49,242 bases of DNA, from NCBI RefSeq assembly GCF_937859915.1, contig NZ_CALMAW010000009.1:1-49242 (forward strand), read 5' to 3'. Position 1 is the stretch's first letter. Each line of letters starts with the position of its first letter. The notes below the pieces were generated by a model that was given only the letters and a program-made list of their open reading frames with translations, was not told the origin of the DNA and did no database searches. Source of the DNA: an uncultured Sphingomonas sp. GTDB taxonomy: Bacteria; Pseudomonadota; Alphaproteobacteria; Sphingomonadales; Sphingomonadaceae. Positions 1-8,693 of this stretch are shown piece after piece. Position numbers and translations under genes: made by a program.

Positions 1-2
1 GG

Positions 3-82
3 CCGGGGCCCAGGCCCCACGTCTGCGGTCGCGCGCGGCGTCCGCCACGGGCAGCGGGCCTGGGCCCCGGCGTTCGCCGGGG
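3..82. repeat. GC-rich inverted repeats downstream of the pirin gene
   Basis: A perfect 15-bp inverted repeat pairs bases 3-17 with 56-70. Beside it lies a second hairpin, CCCCGGCG (65-72) with CGCCGGGG (75-82) around a TT loop. Both sit just beyond the 3' end of the leftward pirin gene, so they could act as a transcription barrier. Neither is followed by a T-run, so a classical intrinsic terminator is not supported. Confidence 0.5.
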
Positions 83-104
83 AACGCCGCGCCGCGGACG
101 AAGG

Positions 105-803
105 TCAGGCGGCGTCGACCAGCACCAGTTCGCTGTCCTCGAGCGCGGTGACGCGCAGCGTGTCGAGGTCGCTGATCGCGGCGCCGTCGCGGGCGTTGAC
201 CCGCACCCCCTCGATCTCGACCGCGCCGGTCGCCGGGACGAGATAGGCGCGGCGATCCTTGCCGAGCGGATAGTCCGCGGTCTCGCCCGCCTTGAGCGTC
301 GCGCCGACGACGCGCGCGTCGGTGCGGATCGGCAGCGCGTCGTCGTCATTGGCGAAGCCCGAGGCCAGCGTCACGAACCGCCCCGAGCGCTCGCCCTTGG
401 GGAAGGGCCGCGCGCCCCAGCCCGGCTTCTCGCCACCTCGCGTGGGAATGATCCAGATCTGGAAGAGCGTGGTCGGCACGTCCTCCTGGTTTATCTCGGC
501 ATGGGTGATGCCCGTGCCCGCCGACATCACCTGGACGTCGCCCGCGCCCGTGCGGCCCTCGTTGCCGAGGCTGTCGCGGTGGGTGATCGCGCCGCTGCGG
601 ACATAGGTGATGATCTCCATGTCGCGGTGCGGATGCGGCGGGAAGCCCGATTTGGGCGCGATCACGTCGTCGTTCCAGACGCGCAGATTGCCCCAGTTCA
701 TGCGCTTGGGGTCCTGATAGTTGGCGAAGGAAAAATGATGCTTGGCGTCGAGCCAGCCGTGGTTCTCGCCGCCGAGGGTCGCGAAGGGGCGCAGGTCGAT
801 CAT
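105..803 (-). CDS. Pirin family protein (YhhW-like bicupin)
   Basis: This 232-residue protein is a pirin/quercetin-dioxygenase-type bicupin. The N-terminal cupin carries the metal-ligand pattern HPHRDME (His57, His59) and GITHAE (His101, Glu103). The segment FATLGGENHGWLDAKHHFSF is typical of the YhhW branch. Length matches the family (about 230). Family members are cytosolic metal-binding proteins; some degrade quercetin in vitro and others act as regulators, so the physiological role is open. It stands alone on the minus strand, divergent from the CorA gene. Confidence 0.93.
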   Translation of the reverse strand: MIDLRPFATLGGENHGWLDAKHHFSFANYQDPKRMNWGNLRVWNDDVIAPKSGFPPHPHRDMEIITYVRSGAITHRDSLGNEGRTGAGDVQVMSAGTGITHAEINQEDVPTTLFQIWIIPTRGGEKPGWGARPFPKGERSGRFVTLASGFANDDDALPIRTDARVVGATLKAGETADYPLGKDRRAYLVPATGAVEIEGVRVNARDGAAISDLDTLRVTALEDSELVLVDAA

Positions 804-1009
804 CGTGGGTCTCCCGATGCGGCCGGGCGCTATCGGACGCCCGCCGTTGGAGCGAGAGATAGGCGCCGTCCGTCATCCGCGACAGTGGGATAAGATCGCG
901 CTGATCGTTCGATGATCTTGAATAAGGGCCGATGCATTGCGACGCCGCAATTGTCGTGCCGCCGAAAGCTCGTATGGCCGGCGCGGCGAATCGGACGCGG
1001 GGAGGGCAT

Positions 1010-1990
1010 ATGCTGAGGAAGGTCGACAAGGCAGGCGCCACGATCGAGGACGATGGCGCCGACGGCGGCGCGCTCGACCGCGCGATCTGGATCGACCTGT
1101 GCAGCCCGACCGACGCCGAGATCGAACGCGTCGAGCAGGCGTTCGACGTCCGCATCCCCAATCGCGAGCATCTCGCCGAGATCGAGGCGTCGAGCCGGCT
1201 GCGCGCCGATCGCGGGCGGCTGATCATGAGCGCGCCGCTGATCGCGCGGCAGGGCGAACTCGGCATGTTGTCGCCGACCGGCTTCCTGCTGCTCGAGACC
1301 ACGCTGGTGACGGTGCGCTTCATGGAAATGGCGGCGTTCGACGCGGTCCACGACGCGGTCGCCAAGACCGACCGGCCGGAAAGCGGGCGCGACGTGTTCG
1401 TCCGCCTGCTCGAGGACATCGTCGACCGCTCCGCCGACCGGCTCGAGCGCGTCGCCGAGGAGCTGACCAAGGCGAGCCACGAGATCTTCGCCGAGCCCGA
1501 GAAGGACAGCAAGAAGCACCGGCTCGCGCACGAGACCAAGCGGCTGCGCGCGCTGATGATCAGCATCGGCCGGCAGAGCGAGCAGATGGTCAAGGTCCGC
1601 CACGCCTTCCTCGCGATCGGACGGATCGCGAGCTTCGTCACCGATCGCTGCGAGCCCAAGATCGAGGCCGAGCTGCGCGAGCGGCTCGCCTCGATCCGCC
1701 ACGACATCGAATCGCTCGACGAGTTCGAGAGCTCGCTGACCGGGCGGGTGCAGCTGCTGCTCGACGCCGCCACCGGCTTCATCTCGATCGAGCAGAATGA
1801 GGTGGTCAAGGTGCTGACCGTGGTCTCGGTGGCGGGCGTGCCGCCGGTGCTGATCGCGGGGGTCTACGGGATGAACTTCCAGCACATGCCCGAACTGGCG
1901 TGGCGCTGGGGCTATCCGTACGCGATCGCCGCGATGGTGGCCTCGACCGTGCTGCCCGTACTGTGGTTCAAGTGGCGCGACTGGCTGTAG
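1010..1990 (+). CDS. CorA-family magnesium/divalent cation transporter
   Basis: The 326-residue protein has the CorA architecture: a long acidic and helical cytosolic domain (about residues 1-265), then two C-terminal membrane helices. The pore signature YGMNF, with MPE shortly after it, lies at about 286-295, and the protein ends in a short positively charged tail (WFKWRDWL). Members are homopentameric Mg2+/Co2+ channels of the inner membrane. An upstream ATG at 932 is in frame, but the ATG at 1010 is preceded by GGGGAGGG at good spacing and gives the normal N-terminus, so it was chosen. Confidence 0.93.
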   Translation: MLRKVDKAGATIEDDGADGGALDRAIWIDLCSPTDAEIERVEQAFDVRIPNREHLAEIEASSRLRADRGRLIMSAPLIARQGELGMLSPTGFLLLETTLVTVRFMEMAAFDAVHDAVAKTDRPESGRDVFVRLLEDIVDRSADRLERVAEELTKASHEIFAEPEKDSKKHRLAHETKRLRALMISIGRQSEQMVKVRHAFLAIGRIASFVTDRCEPKIEAELRERLASIRHDIESLDEFESSLTGRVQLLLDAATGFISIEQNEVVKVLTVVSVAGVPPVLIAGVYGMNFQHMPELAWRWGYPYAIAAMVASTVLPVLWFKWRDWL

Positions 1991-2099
1991 CCGCGGCCGA
2001 CGCGAGACGCGGCAATCGGATGCGATCGCCCGGCTAGCCGCTTGACAGCGATGGTCGTCCTCGCGCTTCTTCTCGGCATAACAAGCTGGGAGGATTAGG

Positions 2100-2705
2100 A
2101 TGCCGGACACCATCGTCACCGCCACGCCCGCCGTGCCCGCCAATCCGGCTGCACTCGGCCTCGTCGGCTTCGGGCTGACCACCGTGCTGCTCAGCCTGGT
2201 CAACGCGGGGGTGCTCCCCGCGGGCGGTGAAGGCGTCGTCGTGCCGCTGGCGCTGGCCTATGGCGGTCTGATCCAGATCGTCGCGGGGCTGCTCGAATTC
2301 CGCGTCGCCAACACCTTCGGGATGACCGCCTTCCTCAGCTACGGCGCCTTCTGGTGGTGGTTCGCCCTGCTGCTGATCTTCGCGCACACCGGCGTGATCG
2401 ACATCGCGCAGGCCGGGCCGACGGTCGGCGTCGCGCTGCTGCTGTGGGGCGTGCTCACGCTCTATCTGTGGATCAGCACCTTCCGCCTGCCGCGCATCCT
2501 GTTCGCGGTGTTCCTGACGCTGTGGCCGACCTTCTTCCTGCTCGGTCTGGGCGGCGCGATGGGCGCGCCCGCGCTGACCCATCTCGGCGGCTGGCTGGGC
2601 CTGCTCTGCGGCACGCTTGCGATGTACGGCAGCTTCGCCTTCGTCACCAACGCGACCTGGGGACGGACCGTGATCCCGGTCGGCGCGCCGCTGCTGGTCG
2701 GCTGA
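2100..2705 (+). CDS. GPR1/FUN34/YaaH (SatP) family acetate/succinate transporter
   Basis: This 201-residue integral membrane protein has six predicted hydrophobic helices. It begins with the family hallmark NPAALGL (usually NPAPLGL) at about residues 16-22, followed by G-rich helices such as LAYGGLIQIVAGLLEF and GMTAFLSYGAFWWWF. Characterised family members (E. coli SatP, yeast Ato) import acetate and succinate with protons. AGGATTAGG just upstream supports the ATG start. A role in uptake of short acids produced by the neighbouring catabolic region is possible but only inferred from proximity. Confidence 0.93.
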   Translation: MPDTIVTATPAVPANPAALGLVGFGLTTVLLSLVNAGVLPAGGEGVVVPLALAYGGLIQIVAGLLEFRVANTFGMTAFLSYGAFWWWFALLLIFAHTGVIDIAQAGPTVGVALLLWGVLTLYLWISTFRLPRILFAVFLTLWPTFFLLGLGGAMGAPALTHLGGWLGLLCGTLAMYGSFAFVTNATWGRTVIPVGAPLLVG

Positions 2706-2794
2706 GGCGGGCGCGGCGGCGCGGCGTCGATGCCGACGGTCGTCGGCGGTGACGAGCGGACCGGACGCGGTGGAGCGCCGCCAGTCCTCGTCGT

Positions 2795-2887
2795 CGTCAT
2801 CGCGGACCCGATCCGGGATCCATAGACGCGGCGTTCGCTCTTCGAGGCGCGGCGCGTATGGATTGCCGCCTCCGCGGGACTGACGGG
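2795..2887. repeat. Palindromic intergenic repeat, copy 1
   Basis: The left arm starts CGTCATCGCGGACCCGATCC and the right arm ends with GCGGGACTGACGGG; inner parts (CATAGACG and CGTATGG) also pair. Each arm contains its own small hairpin, so the whole element folds as a bimodular palindrome. It is the most diverged of the three full copies in this window. Confidence 0.8.
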
Positions 2888-2917
2888 GCGTGGTGGAGAG
2901 CGGCCATTCCTCTTGTT

Positions 2918-3010
2918 CGTCATCCCGGACTTGATCCGGGATCCATAGACGCAGCGTTCGCAATCAAGGCGCTGCGCGTATGGATTCCCGCCTTCGCGGG
3001 AATGACGGGA
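2918..3010. repeat. Palindromic intergenic repeat, copy 2
   Basis: The left arm starts CGTCATCCCGGACTTGATCC; the right arm contains ATTCCCGCCTTCGCGGGAAT and ends in GACGGG. It is a near-twin of the copy at 18422-18511. Such elements are scattered between genes in sphingomonads and other alphaproteobacteria and resemble REP sequences. No RAYT-type transposase is visible in this window. Confidence 0.85.
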
Positions 3011-3095
3011 TGTGGTGGAGAGCCGCCATTCCGGTTCGGAAGACTTGTCGGGCGGAAGCGGTCATACGACGTGCGGCAACTGAACAGCCTGAAGA

Positions 3096-3626
3096 CTACT
3101 TCCTTTTGCTTGGGTATAACGAAGGTTCACGCATGAGTTGATCAAGATTTTGCAAGAGCGGATATACCGTGTTTATGTAATCATTTCGCTTTTTGTTTGT
3201 TGCTTGATCAAGGCTGGACAAGTCCCATGTGTTTGCACTTCCGAAGCGAAATGCGAACCGCTGAGCCGCCCATTTATCCACATCGGTGTCTAGCCAATTG
3301 AACGTGTCCCAATACCATCGATCAGCCTGCGCAAACACTACTGCATACTCGTCGGAGGTTAGGCTCTCATTTTGCAGACGCTGGTAAATTTGGGCGCCCT
3401 CCGTAAATCTTTGCTTGAACTCATTCAGAAGTGGTCCTCGCACCACGGTCGGCAAAACGTAGTTCTGCTCCAGATGCTGAATAACGCCCGCTGTCGCACC
3501 CCCACTGGCGTTGTGTGAATTAACAGAGCCAATAGAAGGTATCGGCTTTGATATGGGCGACTTATCGTTTGCCATGCTAGGTCCGGCAGCGAGAAGCGCA
3601 GATATCGCTAGAATCCTCGGCGTCAT
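3096..3626 (-). CDS. Hypothetical secreted protein with SHNxSGGxTAG motif
   Basis: The predicted protein has 176 residues and a short signal peptide (hydrophobic ILAISALLAAG followed by PSMANDK at about 4-22). The mature part starts with a low-complexity segment containing SHNASGGATAG at about 37-47, followed by a helical, Trp/Tyr-rich region (WYWDTFNWLD). It has no enzyme signature I recognise. Its start overlaps the stop of the upstream gene by ATGA, so the two are translationally coupled. Base composition is clearly lower in GC than the flanks, which suggests horizontal acquisition. Confidence 0.7.
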   Translation of the reverse strand: MTPRILAISALLAAGPSMANDKSPISKPIPSIGSVNSHNASGGATAGVIQHLEQNYVLPTVVRGPLLNEFKQRFTEGAQIYQRLQNESLTSDEYAVVFAQADRWYWDTFNWLDTDVDKWAAQRFAFRFGSANTWDLSSLDQATNKKRNDYINTVYPLLQNLDQLMREPSLYPSKRK

Positions 3627-3946
3627 TTTTGATCCACATGACCGATACTCCCGGCAGTGACGCCGCCCGACTGATTGTGGCTACTGACACTCTCAATCCT
3701 CACCGGTGGCGCCTTGTTGGTTTCCGCCTCTGCATCGCTCGCTCCTTTCGGCAGGTCCAATGCAGGGGCACGCGGGGGCCTTGTGAAAGAGGAAAGGCGA
3801 TCCGTAGCTTTGGAATGAGGCTGCCACATCACTAGCAAAATGATAAACGCAATCCCAACCACGACGAACGTGGCGACGATTTTTGGGATTAGGGGCAGCG
3901 CACTGAGGAACCCGACGAAGCCTTCCATTTTCTCCATATCTTCCAT
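3623..3946 (-). CDS. Small single-pass membrane protein with SHNxSGGxTAG motif
   Basis: This 107-residue protein has an N-terminal amphipathic segment, one strong membrane helix (about residues 20-41, IVATFVVVGIAFIILLVMW) and a Pro/Ala-rich linker. Its C-terminal tail holds SHNQSGGVTAGSIGH, the motif also found near the N-terminus of the mature downstream protein. AGGAG precedes the ATG. Tails of the type SHNQSGG-TAG recur in short proteins of unknown function, as far as I recall. A joint envelope function with the next gene is inferred from the ATGA overlap and shared motif. Confidence 0.7.
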   Translation of the reverse strand: MEDMEKMEGFVGFLSALPLIPKIVATFVVVGIAFIILLVMWQPHSKATDRLSSFTRPPRAPALDLPKGASDAEAETNKAPPVRIESVSSHNQSGGVTAGSIGHVDQK

Positions 3947-4036
3947 CTCGCGGCTCCTGCCTCAAATGACGGCTATCGGGATTGGTCAGATATGACCGGA
4001 ATGGCAAGGTCTGGGCGAAAGCAGCCATAGTCTGCT

Positions 4037-4097
4037 CGTCATTGTGAGGCGCGGAGCGCCGTGGCGATCCGGAGATCGGCGCTGGATTGCTCCTCAG
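4037..4097. repeat. Degenerate palindromic intergenic repeat (CGTCATTG... type)
   Basis: The segment begins CGTCATTGTGAGGCGCGGAG, followed by GGCGATCCGGAG and then CTGGATTGCTCCTCA. This resembles the widespread proteobacterial intergenic element with arms of the form CGTCATTGCGAG...GCAATCC and GGATTGC. The hairpin GGCGC-GGA-GCGCC is part of it. Confidence 0.5.
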
Positions 4098-4109
4098 GCC
4101 GAGCCCGGC

Positions 4110-4480
4110 GTCGTGCCGACGAACCGAAACCGAAGCGTCCTGTACGACATGCAGACACACCTCTCCCGCAAGATCAGGACAGGGGGAGGTCAACGGCCGG
4201 CGCGTCTCTTGCCAAGGGGCACCCGGTGCTGGACGGCTTGGGGTAAGCCAAGTGCGGTTGGTAACCAAAACAGCCGCGTCCAGACTTTGTACTTGGGGAC
4301 CAAGGCCCCTGCCCACGGTTGGCCTGGCAGGGTGTGACGTCGGTCCACGGTTACGTTCTCAGCGAAGCTTCGGCTTGGAAAACCGGATGACTCCGCGCCG
4401 GCCGCCCGATCGATGCCAGCGTGACGCTCGCCGCGATCGGTTCCCGTCCCTCGCACCCTTGCGCTTCGGGGTAAAAGGAC
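4110..4480 (-). ncRNA. Candidate structured non-coding RNA or long 5' leader (unknown family)
   Basis: Downstream of the promoter at 4488-4516, the minus strand contains several nested complementary segments. 4307-4313 pairs with 4326-4332 (7 bp) and is enclosed by 4297-4301 with 4342-4346. 4229-4237 pairs with 4273-4283 (GTCCAG and GCC blocks). 4137-4142 pairs with 4175-4180. I looked for hallmarks of RNase P RNA, tmRNA, SRP RNA and 6S RNA and did not find them. It could be an independent RNA or the leader of the two small genes downstream. The 5' end is inferred from the promoter; the 3' end is a guess. Confidence 0.4.
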
Positions 4481-4487
4481 GCGTCGG

Positions 4488-4516
4488 TATATAACCCAAA
4501 TGGTTCGCCTTGTCAA
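4488..4516 (-). promoter_or_regulatory. Near-consensus sigma70 promoter (TTGACA-17-TATATA)
   Basis: On the minus strand TTGACA (4516-4511) and TATATA (4493-4488) are separated by exactly 17 bases. This is the strongest promoter-like sequence I found in the window. It begins five bases beyond the galM stop codon and points away from galM, so it serves the stretch to its left and not galM. Confidence 0.75.
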
Positions 4517-4520
4517 GCGC

Positions 4521-5666
4521 TCAGTGGGCGGGGGCGATCGAGAAGCGGAAGACGATGCGGTTGGCGTAGGTCTGGCCGGGAGCGAGCCGCACCGAGCCGA
4601 ATTCGGGGTGATTGGGGGTGTCGGGGAACATCTGCGGCTCGAGCACGATCGCGTCGCCTTCGCGGTACAGATGGCCCGCCTTGCCGACGATCGTGCCGTC
4701 GAGAAAATTGCCCGAATAGAATTGGATGCCGGGCTGGTCGGACAGGATTTCGAGGACGCGGCCCGATGCCGGATCCTCGACGCGCGCCATCAGTCGCGGC
4801 GCCGCCGTGCGGGTGCGGCTGACCACCCAATTATGGTCGTAGCCGCGGCCGTAGCGGAGCTGCGGGTCGGTGGCGTCGCGGACCCGGTCGCCGATGACGC
4901 GGGGGGTGCGGAAGTCGAAGGCGGTGCCCGCGACCGCGCGGAATTCGCCGGTCGGGATCGCGGTGGCGTCGGTCGGCGAATAGGCCTCGGCGGGGATGGT
5001 GAGCCGCTCGCCCATCGCGCCGTTGGCGGACCCCTCGCCGGACAGGTTCCAATAGGTGTGGTTGGAGAGATTGACGATGGTCGGCCGGTCGGTGGTCGCG
5101 CGATAGTCGACCGAGAGCGCGCCGGCCTCGTCGAGCGCATAGGTGGCGGTGGTGGTGAGAATGCCCGGATAGCCCTGGTCGCCGTCGGGGCTGACATAGC
5201 GCAGCACGACCGTCGCGGTCGGCCCGGCGGCGGTCGAGACCAGCTGCCAGGCGACCTTGTCGAACCCCTTGGTACCGCCGTGCAGCGAATTGGGGCCGTC
5301 GCTGAGCGGCACCGCATAGCTCTTGCCGTCGAGCGTGAAGCGCCCCTTGGCGATGCGGTTGGCGACACGGCCGACGGTGGCGCCGAAGAAATTGGGCTTG
5401 GCGACATAGCCGGCAATGTCGGGATAGCCGAGCGCGACGTCGGCGAAATGGCCGGCGCGGTCGGGCACGATCACCGACTGGACGCTCGCCCCCAGGGTGA
5501 GGATCGTGACCCGCATGCCGGCTGTATTGGTGAGCGTGACCGCGGCGATCGCGGTGCCGTCGGGGAGCTGTCCGAAGCGGCGCTGCGCCACCGTCGTCGC
5601 ATGCGCCGCGGCGGTGGCGGCCACCGTCGCCAATAGTGCCGCGATCCTGCTTGCCGTCCGGGTCAT
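4521..5666 (-). CDS. galM: Secreted aldose 1-epimerase (mutarotase)
   Basis: This 381-residue galactose mutarotase interconverts alpha and beta anomers of aldohexoses. Family signatures are present: [15 protein letters not shown], the catalytic-His segment [19 protein letters not shown] and the catalytic-Glu segment [15 protein letters not shown] near the end. It begins with an Ala-rich signal peptide (about residues 1-23, ending AAAHA), so it is probably periplasmic. The ATG at 5666 has CCTCCC (read GGGAGG) seven bases upstream, better than the in-frame ATG at 5693. No sugar-utilisation genes are adjacent. Confidence 0.93.
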   Translation of the reverse strand: MTRTASRIAALLATVAATAAAHATTVAQRRFGQLPDGTAIAAVTLTNTAGMRVTILTLGASVQSVIVPDRAGHFADVALGYPDIAGYVAKPNFFGATVGRVANRIAKGRFTLDGKSYAVPLSDGPNSLHGGTKGFDKVAWQLVSTAAGPTATVVLRYVSPDGDQGYPGILTTTATYALDEAGALSVDYRATTDRPTIVNLSNHTYWNLSGEGSANGAMGERLTIPAEAYSPTDATAIPTGEFRAVAGTAFDFRTPRVIGDRVRDATDPQLRYGRGYDHNWVVSRTRTAAPRLMARVEDPASGRVLEILSDQPGIQFYSGNFLDGTIVGKAGHLYREGDAIVLEPQMFPDTPNHPEFGSVRLAPGQTYANRIVFRFSIAPAH

Positions 5667-5831
5667 CGATCCGCCTCCCACAATTTCGCGCATTTTTGTC
5701 GGACACGTCCGGCAAAGTCCAGATCGGCGGCGGGCGGCGGCGGCCTGTCCGCCCTACGATCATGTTGGCCGCCGATCTCGACGCCGCGTCGCGCGCGCCT
5801 ATCTACGCCGCACAACCGGGAGAGGACGACC

Positions 5832-7235
5832 GTGGCGCGCACGCTGTACGACAGACTGTGGGATGCGCACGTCGTCGTCTCCGAGGCCGACGGGCGCAGC
5901 TTGCTCTATATCGACCGGCATCTGCTTCACGAGGTGAGCACGCCGCAATCCTTCGCGGCGCTGCGCGAGGGCGGGCATGTCGTGCATCGCCCCGCGACCC
6001 AGCTCGCGGTCGCCGACCATGCCGTGCCGACGCACGACCGCGACCGGCCGATCGCCGATCCGCTGGCGCGCGCGCAGGTCGGGCTGCTCGAGCGCAACTG
6101 CGCCGATTTCGGGATCGACTATCTGCGGCTCGACGGCCCCGACCAGGGCATCGTCCACGTCATCGGCCCCGAACAGGGGTTCACGCTGCCGGGGATGACG
6201 CTGGTCTGCGGCGACAGCCATACCGCGACGCACGGCGCCTTCGGGGCGCTCGCCTTCGGGATCGGCGCCAGCGAATGCGGCACCGCGATGGCGACGCAGG
6301 CGCTGTGGCAGACCAAGGCCCGGCGGATGCGCGTCACCTTCGCCGGCGCGCTGGCGCCGGGCGTCACCCCCAAGGACATGGCGCTCGCGCTGATCGGCCG
6401 GATCGGCGCGGCGGGGGCCTCCGGCCATGCGATCGAATTCGCCGGCGAGGCGGTGCGCGCGCTGTCGATGGAGGGGCGGATGACGCTCTGCAACATGGCG
6501 ATCGAGGCGGGATCGCGCACCGGCCTCGTCGCCCCCGACGCGACCACCTTCGCCTATCTCGAGGGCCGGCCGCGGGCGCCGGCGAGCGCATCATGGGACG
6601 CGGCGCTGGCGGCGTGGCAGGATCTCGCCAGCGACCCGGACGCCGTGTTCGACCGCGAGATCGAGATCGACGCCGCGACGCTCGCCCCGCAGGCGACCTT
6701 CGGCACCAGCCCCGACCAGGTGATCGCGGTCGACGGCGCGCTGCCCGATCCCGCGACGCTGGCGGACGGCGCGGCGCGCGCCAAGCTCGAAAAGGCGCTG
6801 GCCTATATGGATCTGGCGCCGGGCCAGCGGCTCGCCGGGCTGGCGGTCGACCATGTCTTCATCGGCAGCTGCACCAACGGCCGGCTCGACGATCTGCGCG
6901 CCGCCGCGGCGACGATCCGCGGCCGCCGCGTCGCCGCCGGCGTGACCGCGCTGGTCGTCCCCGGCTCGGGCGCGGTCAAGCGCCAGGCCGAGGCGGAGGG
7001 GCTCGACCGGCTGTTCGTCGCGGCGGGCTTCCAGTGGCGCGAGGCGGGCTGTTCGCTGTGCGTCGCGATGAACGACGACCGGCTGCCGGCGGGCGCGCGC
7101 TGCGCTTCGACCTCGAACCGCAATTTCGAGGGCCGCCAGGGCGCCGGCGCGCGCACCCATTTGATGAGCCCGGCGATGGCCGCCGCCGCCGCGATCGCCG
7201 GGCATATCGTCGACATTCGCGAGGACGCCGCATGA
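5832..7235 (+). CDS. leuC: Isopropylmalate dehydratase large subunit-type hydratase (LeuC1)
   Basis: The 467-residue protein is the large subunit of an aconitase-superfamily [4Fe-4S] hydratase. The three cluster cysteines sit at 347 (GSCTNGR), 407 and 410 (GCSLC), the same positions as in canonical LeuC, and the following AMNDDR and [11 protein letters not shown] blocks are also canonical. The start is GTG with GGGAGAGGA upstream. It overlaps leuD1 by ATGA and continues into a lyase and an alcohol dehydrogenase. No leuA or leuB is nearby. A catabolic substrate (citraconate, dimethylmaleate or similar) is therefore as plausible as isopropylmalate, although the protein itself looks conventional. 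Confidence 0.9.
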   Translation: MARTLYDRLWDAHVVVSEADGRSLLYIDRHLLHEVSTPQSFAALREGGHVVHRPATQLAVADHAVPTHDRDRPIADPLARAQVGLLERNCADFGIDYLRLDGPDQGIVHVIGPEQGFTLPGMTLVCGDSHTATHGAFGALAFGIGASECGTAMATQALWQTKARRMRVTFAGALAPGVTPKDMALALIGRIGAAGASGHAIEFAGEAVRALSMEGRMTLCNMAIEAGSRTGLVAPDATTFAYLEGRPRAPASASWDAALAAWQDLASDPDAVFDREIEIDAATLAPQATFGTSPDQVIAVDGALPDPATLADGAARAKLEKALAYMDLAPGQRLAGLAVDHVFIGSCTNGRLDDLRAAAATIRGRRVAAGVTALVVPGSGAVKRQAEAEGLDRLFVAAGFQWREAGCSLCVAMNDDRLPAGARCASTSNRNFEGRQGAGARTHLMSPAMAAAAAIAGHIVDIREDAA

Positions 7236-7840
7236 TCCCGCTCCGCCAGGTCGAGGGCCGCGCGATCTCGCTGCCCGATGCCGACATCGACACCGACATC
7301 ATCTATCCCGCGCGCTTCCTGCTGATCACCGAGAAGCGCGGGCTCGGCCGCTACGCCTTCCACGATCGCCGCGGCGCACCCGGCTTCCCGTTCGATGCGC
7401 CCGACGCGAAAGAGGCGACGATCCTGATCGCGGGGGCCAATTTCGGCTGCGGATCGAGCCGCGAACAGGCGCCGTGGGCGCTCGCCGATCTCGGGCTGCG
7501 CGTGATCGTCGCGCCAAGCTTCGGCGAGATCTTCTTCTCGAACTGCTTCAAGAACGGGCTGCTCGCGATCACGCTGCCCGCCGAGCAGGTCGGGGCGCTG
7601 CACGGCGCGGCGACCGCGGGCGCGACGATCGCGGTCGATCTCGAGGCCGGCACGATCGCCGCGCCCGGGGTCACGACGATCCCGTTCGCGGTCGACGCCG
7701 ACAGCCGCGAGTCGCTGCTCAACGGCTGGGACGAGACCGCGCGCATCCGCGCGCGGCACAGCGCCGACATCACCCGTTTCGAGGCCGCCCAGCGGCGCGC
7801 CTCCCCCTGGCTTTGGACGAAGGACGACATCGATGCTTGA
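7232..7840 (+). CDS. leuD: Isopropylmalate dehydratase small subunit-type hydratase (LeuD1)
   Basis: This 202-residue swivel-domain partner of LeuC1 has the typical DIDTDIIYP opening, [17 protein letters not shown] (the substrate-binding GSSRE loop) and the following [19 protein letters not shown] block. It overlaps leuC1 by four bases (ATGA). Its own stop lies inside the start of the downstream lyase gene (8-base overlap), which indicates strict co-translation. The loop after TDIIYP ([11 protein letters not shown]) is longer and different from LeuD2, so the two hydratases in the window probably prefer different substrates. Confidence 0.9.
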   Translation: MIPLRQVEGRAISLPDADIDTDIIYPARFLLITEKRGLGRYAFHDRRGAPGFPFDAPDAKEATILIAGANFGCGSSREQAPWALADLGLRVIVAPSFGEIFFSNCFKNGLLAITLPAEQVGALHGAATAGATIAVDLEAGTIAAPGVTTIPFAVDADSRESLLNGWDETARIRARHSADITRFEAAQRRASPWLWTKDDIDA

Positions 7841-8693
7841 CCCCCGGCTGCGCAGCAAACTCGCGAGCGGCACATTCTTCGTGGTGCCCGGCGTCCACGA
7901 CATGATCGCCGCCGTCGTCGCCGACCGCGTCGGCTTCGACATCGTCTATGGCACCGGCTATTGGCTGACCGCATCGGCCTACGGCCTGCCCGACGCCGGC
8001 ATCGCCACCTATTCACAGATGGTCGACCGCATGGCGACGGTGAAGCGGACCAGCAAAGCGGCGCTGATCGCGGATGCCGACACCGGCTTCGGCGGGCTGC
8101 TCAACGTCCATCACACGGTCAGGGGCTATGAGGCGGCGGGCGTCTCGGCGATCCAGATCGAGGACCAGGAATTTCCCAAGAAGTGCGGCCACACGCCGTT
8201 CAAGCGGCTGGTGCCGATCGCCGACATGGTCGAGAAGATCAAGGTCGCGGTCGATACGCGCGAGGAAATGCTGGTGATCGCGCGGACCGACGCGCGCCAG
8301 TCCGAAGGGCTCGACGGCACGCTGCGCCGGCTTGAGGCCTATGCCAAGGCGGGCGCCGACATCCTCTTCCCCGAGGCGCTGACCAGCGAGGCGGAGATGC
8401 GCACCGCCTGCGCGAGCTTCGAGCAGCCGGTGATGGCGAACATGGCCAATGGCGGCCTGACCCCCATGCTCAAGGGCGACGTGCTGGCGGACATCGGCTA
8501 TGCCTTCGCCATCTATCCGTCGCTGACCAGCCTGATCGCGGCCTCCGCGATGGAGACCGCGCTGGTCAAGCTGCGCGACGGGGGCGATGGTGAGCCGGCC
8601 GACATGCCGATGTTCGACTTCAAGACCTTCTGCGGCATGATCGGGTTCGAGGACGTATGGGCATTCGAGAAGAAATGGTCGCAGGACAAATGA
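7833..8693 (+). CDS. Isocitrate lyase/PEP mutase family C-C lyase
   Basis: This 286-residue TIM-barrel enzyme belongs to the ICL/PEP-mutase superfamily, whose members cleave 2-hydroxy di- and tricarboxylates to pyruvate or glyoxylate plus an acid. Visible motifs are DADTGFGG (81-88, Mg2+ site) and EDQEFPKKCGH (110-120) with the catalytic Cys118, as in methylisocitrate lyase, 2,3-dimethylmalate lyase and related enzymes. Directly following a LeuCD-type hydratase, it fits a hydrate-then-cleave pair such as dimethylmaleate to dimethylmalate to pyruvate plus propionate. That substrate is inferred only. Confidence 0.88.
   Translation: MLDPRLRSKLASGTFFVVPGVHDMIAAVVADRVGFDIVYGTGYWLTASAYGLPDAGIATYSQMVDRMATVKRTSKAALIADADTGFGGLLNVHHTVRGYEAAGVSAIQIEDQEFPKKCGHTPFKRLVPIADMVEKIKVAVDTREEMLVIARTDARQSEGLDGTLRRLEAYAKAGADILFPEALTSEAEMRTACASFEQPVMANMANGGLTPMLKGDVLADIGYAFAIYPSLTSLIAASAMETALVKLRDGGDGEPADMPMFDFKTFCGMIGFEDVWAFEKKWSQDK

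Larger units (their letters stand above)
2706..3095. other. Intergenic stretch holding two palindromic repeats
   Basis: No convincing gene is present. The stretch is occupied mainly by two copies of a roughly 93-bp palindromic element (2795-2887 and 2918-3010). The remainder is a transition from the very GC-rich flank into the lower-GC islet that starts near 3,060. Confidence 0.7.
3947..4520. other. Long gene-free stretch with strong leftward promoter and RNA-like folds
   Basis: Reading frames here are short, have no family resemblance and overlap stable inverted repeats, so I see no protein gene. The stretch holds a near-consensus minus-strand promoter (4488-4516), a set of nested complementary segments (about 4137-4346) and a degraded palindromic repeat (4037-4097). 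It lies between the two small envelope genes and the 3' end of galM. Confidence 0.6.

Noticed and set aside
4110-4480. Assignment of the structured stretch to RNase P RNA, tmRNA, SRP RNA or 6S RNA
   Set aside because: None of the diagnostic sequences (for example GAGGAAAGTCC, a resume-codon tag frame, or the SRP tetraloop region) was found on either strand.
3693-4516. Minus-strand open frames of 108 and 207 codons upstream of the two small envelope genes
   Set aside because: They have no recognisable domain or plausible ribosome-binding site, and they overlap the segments that form nested complementary stems; a non-coding role fits better.
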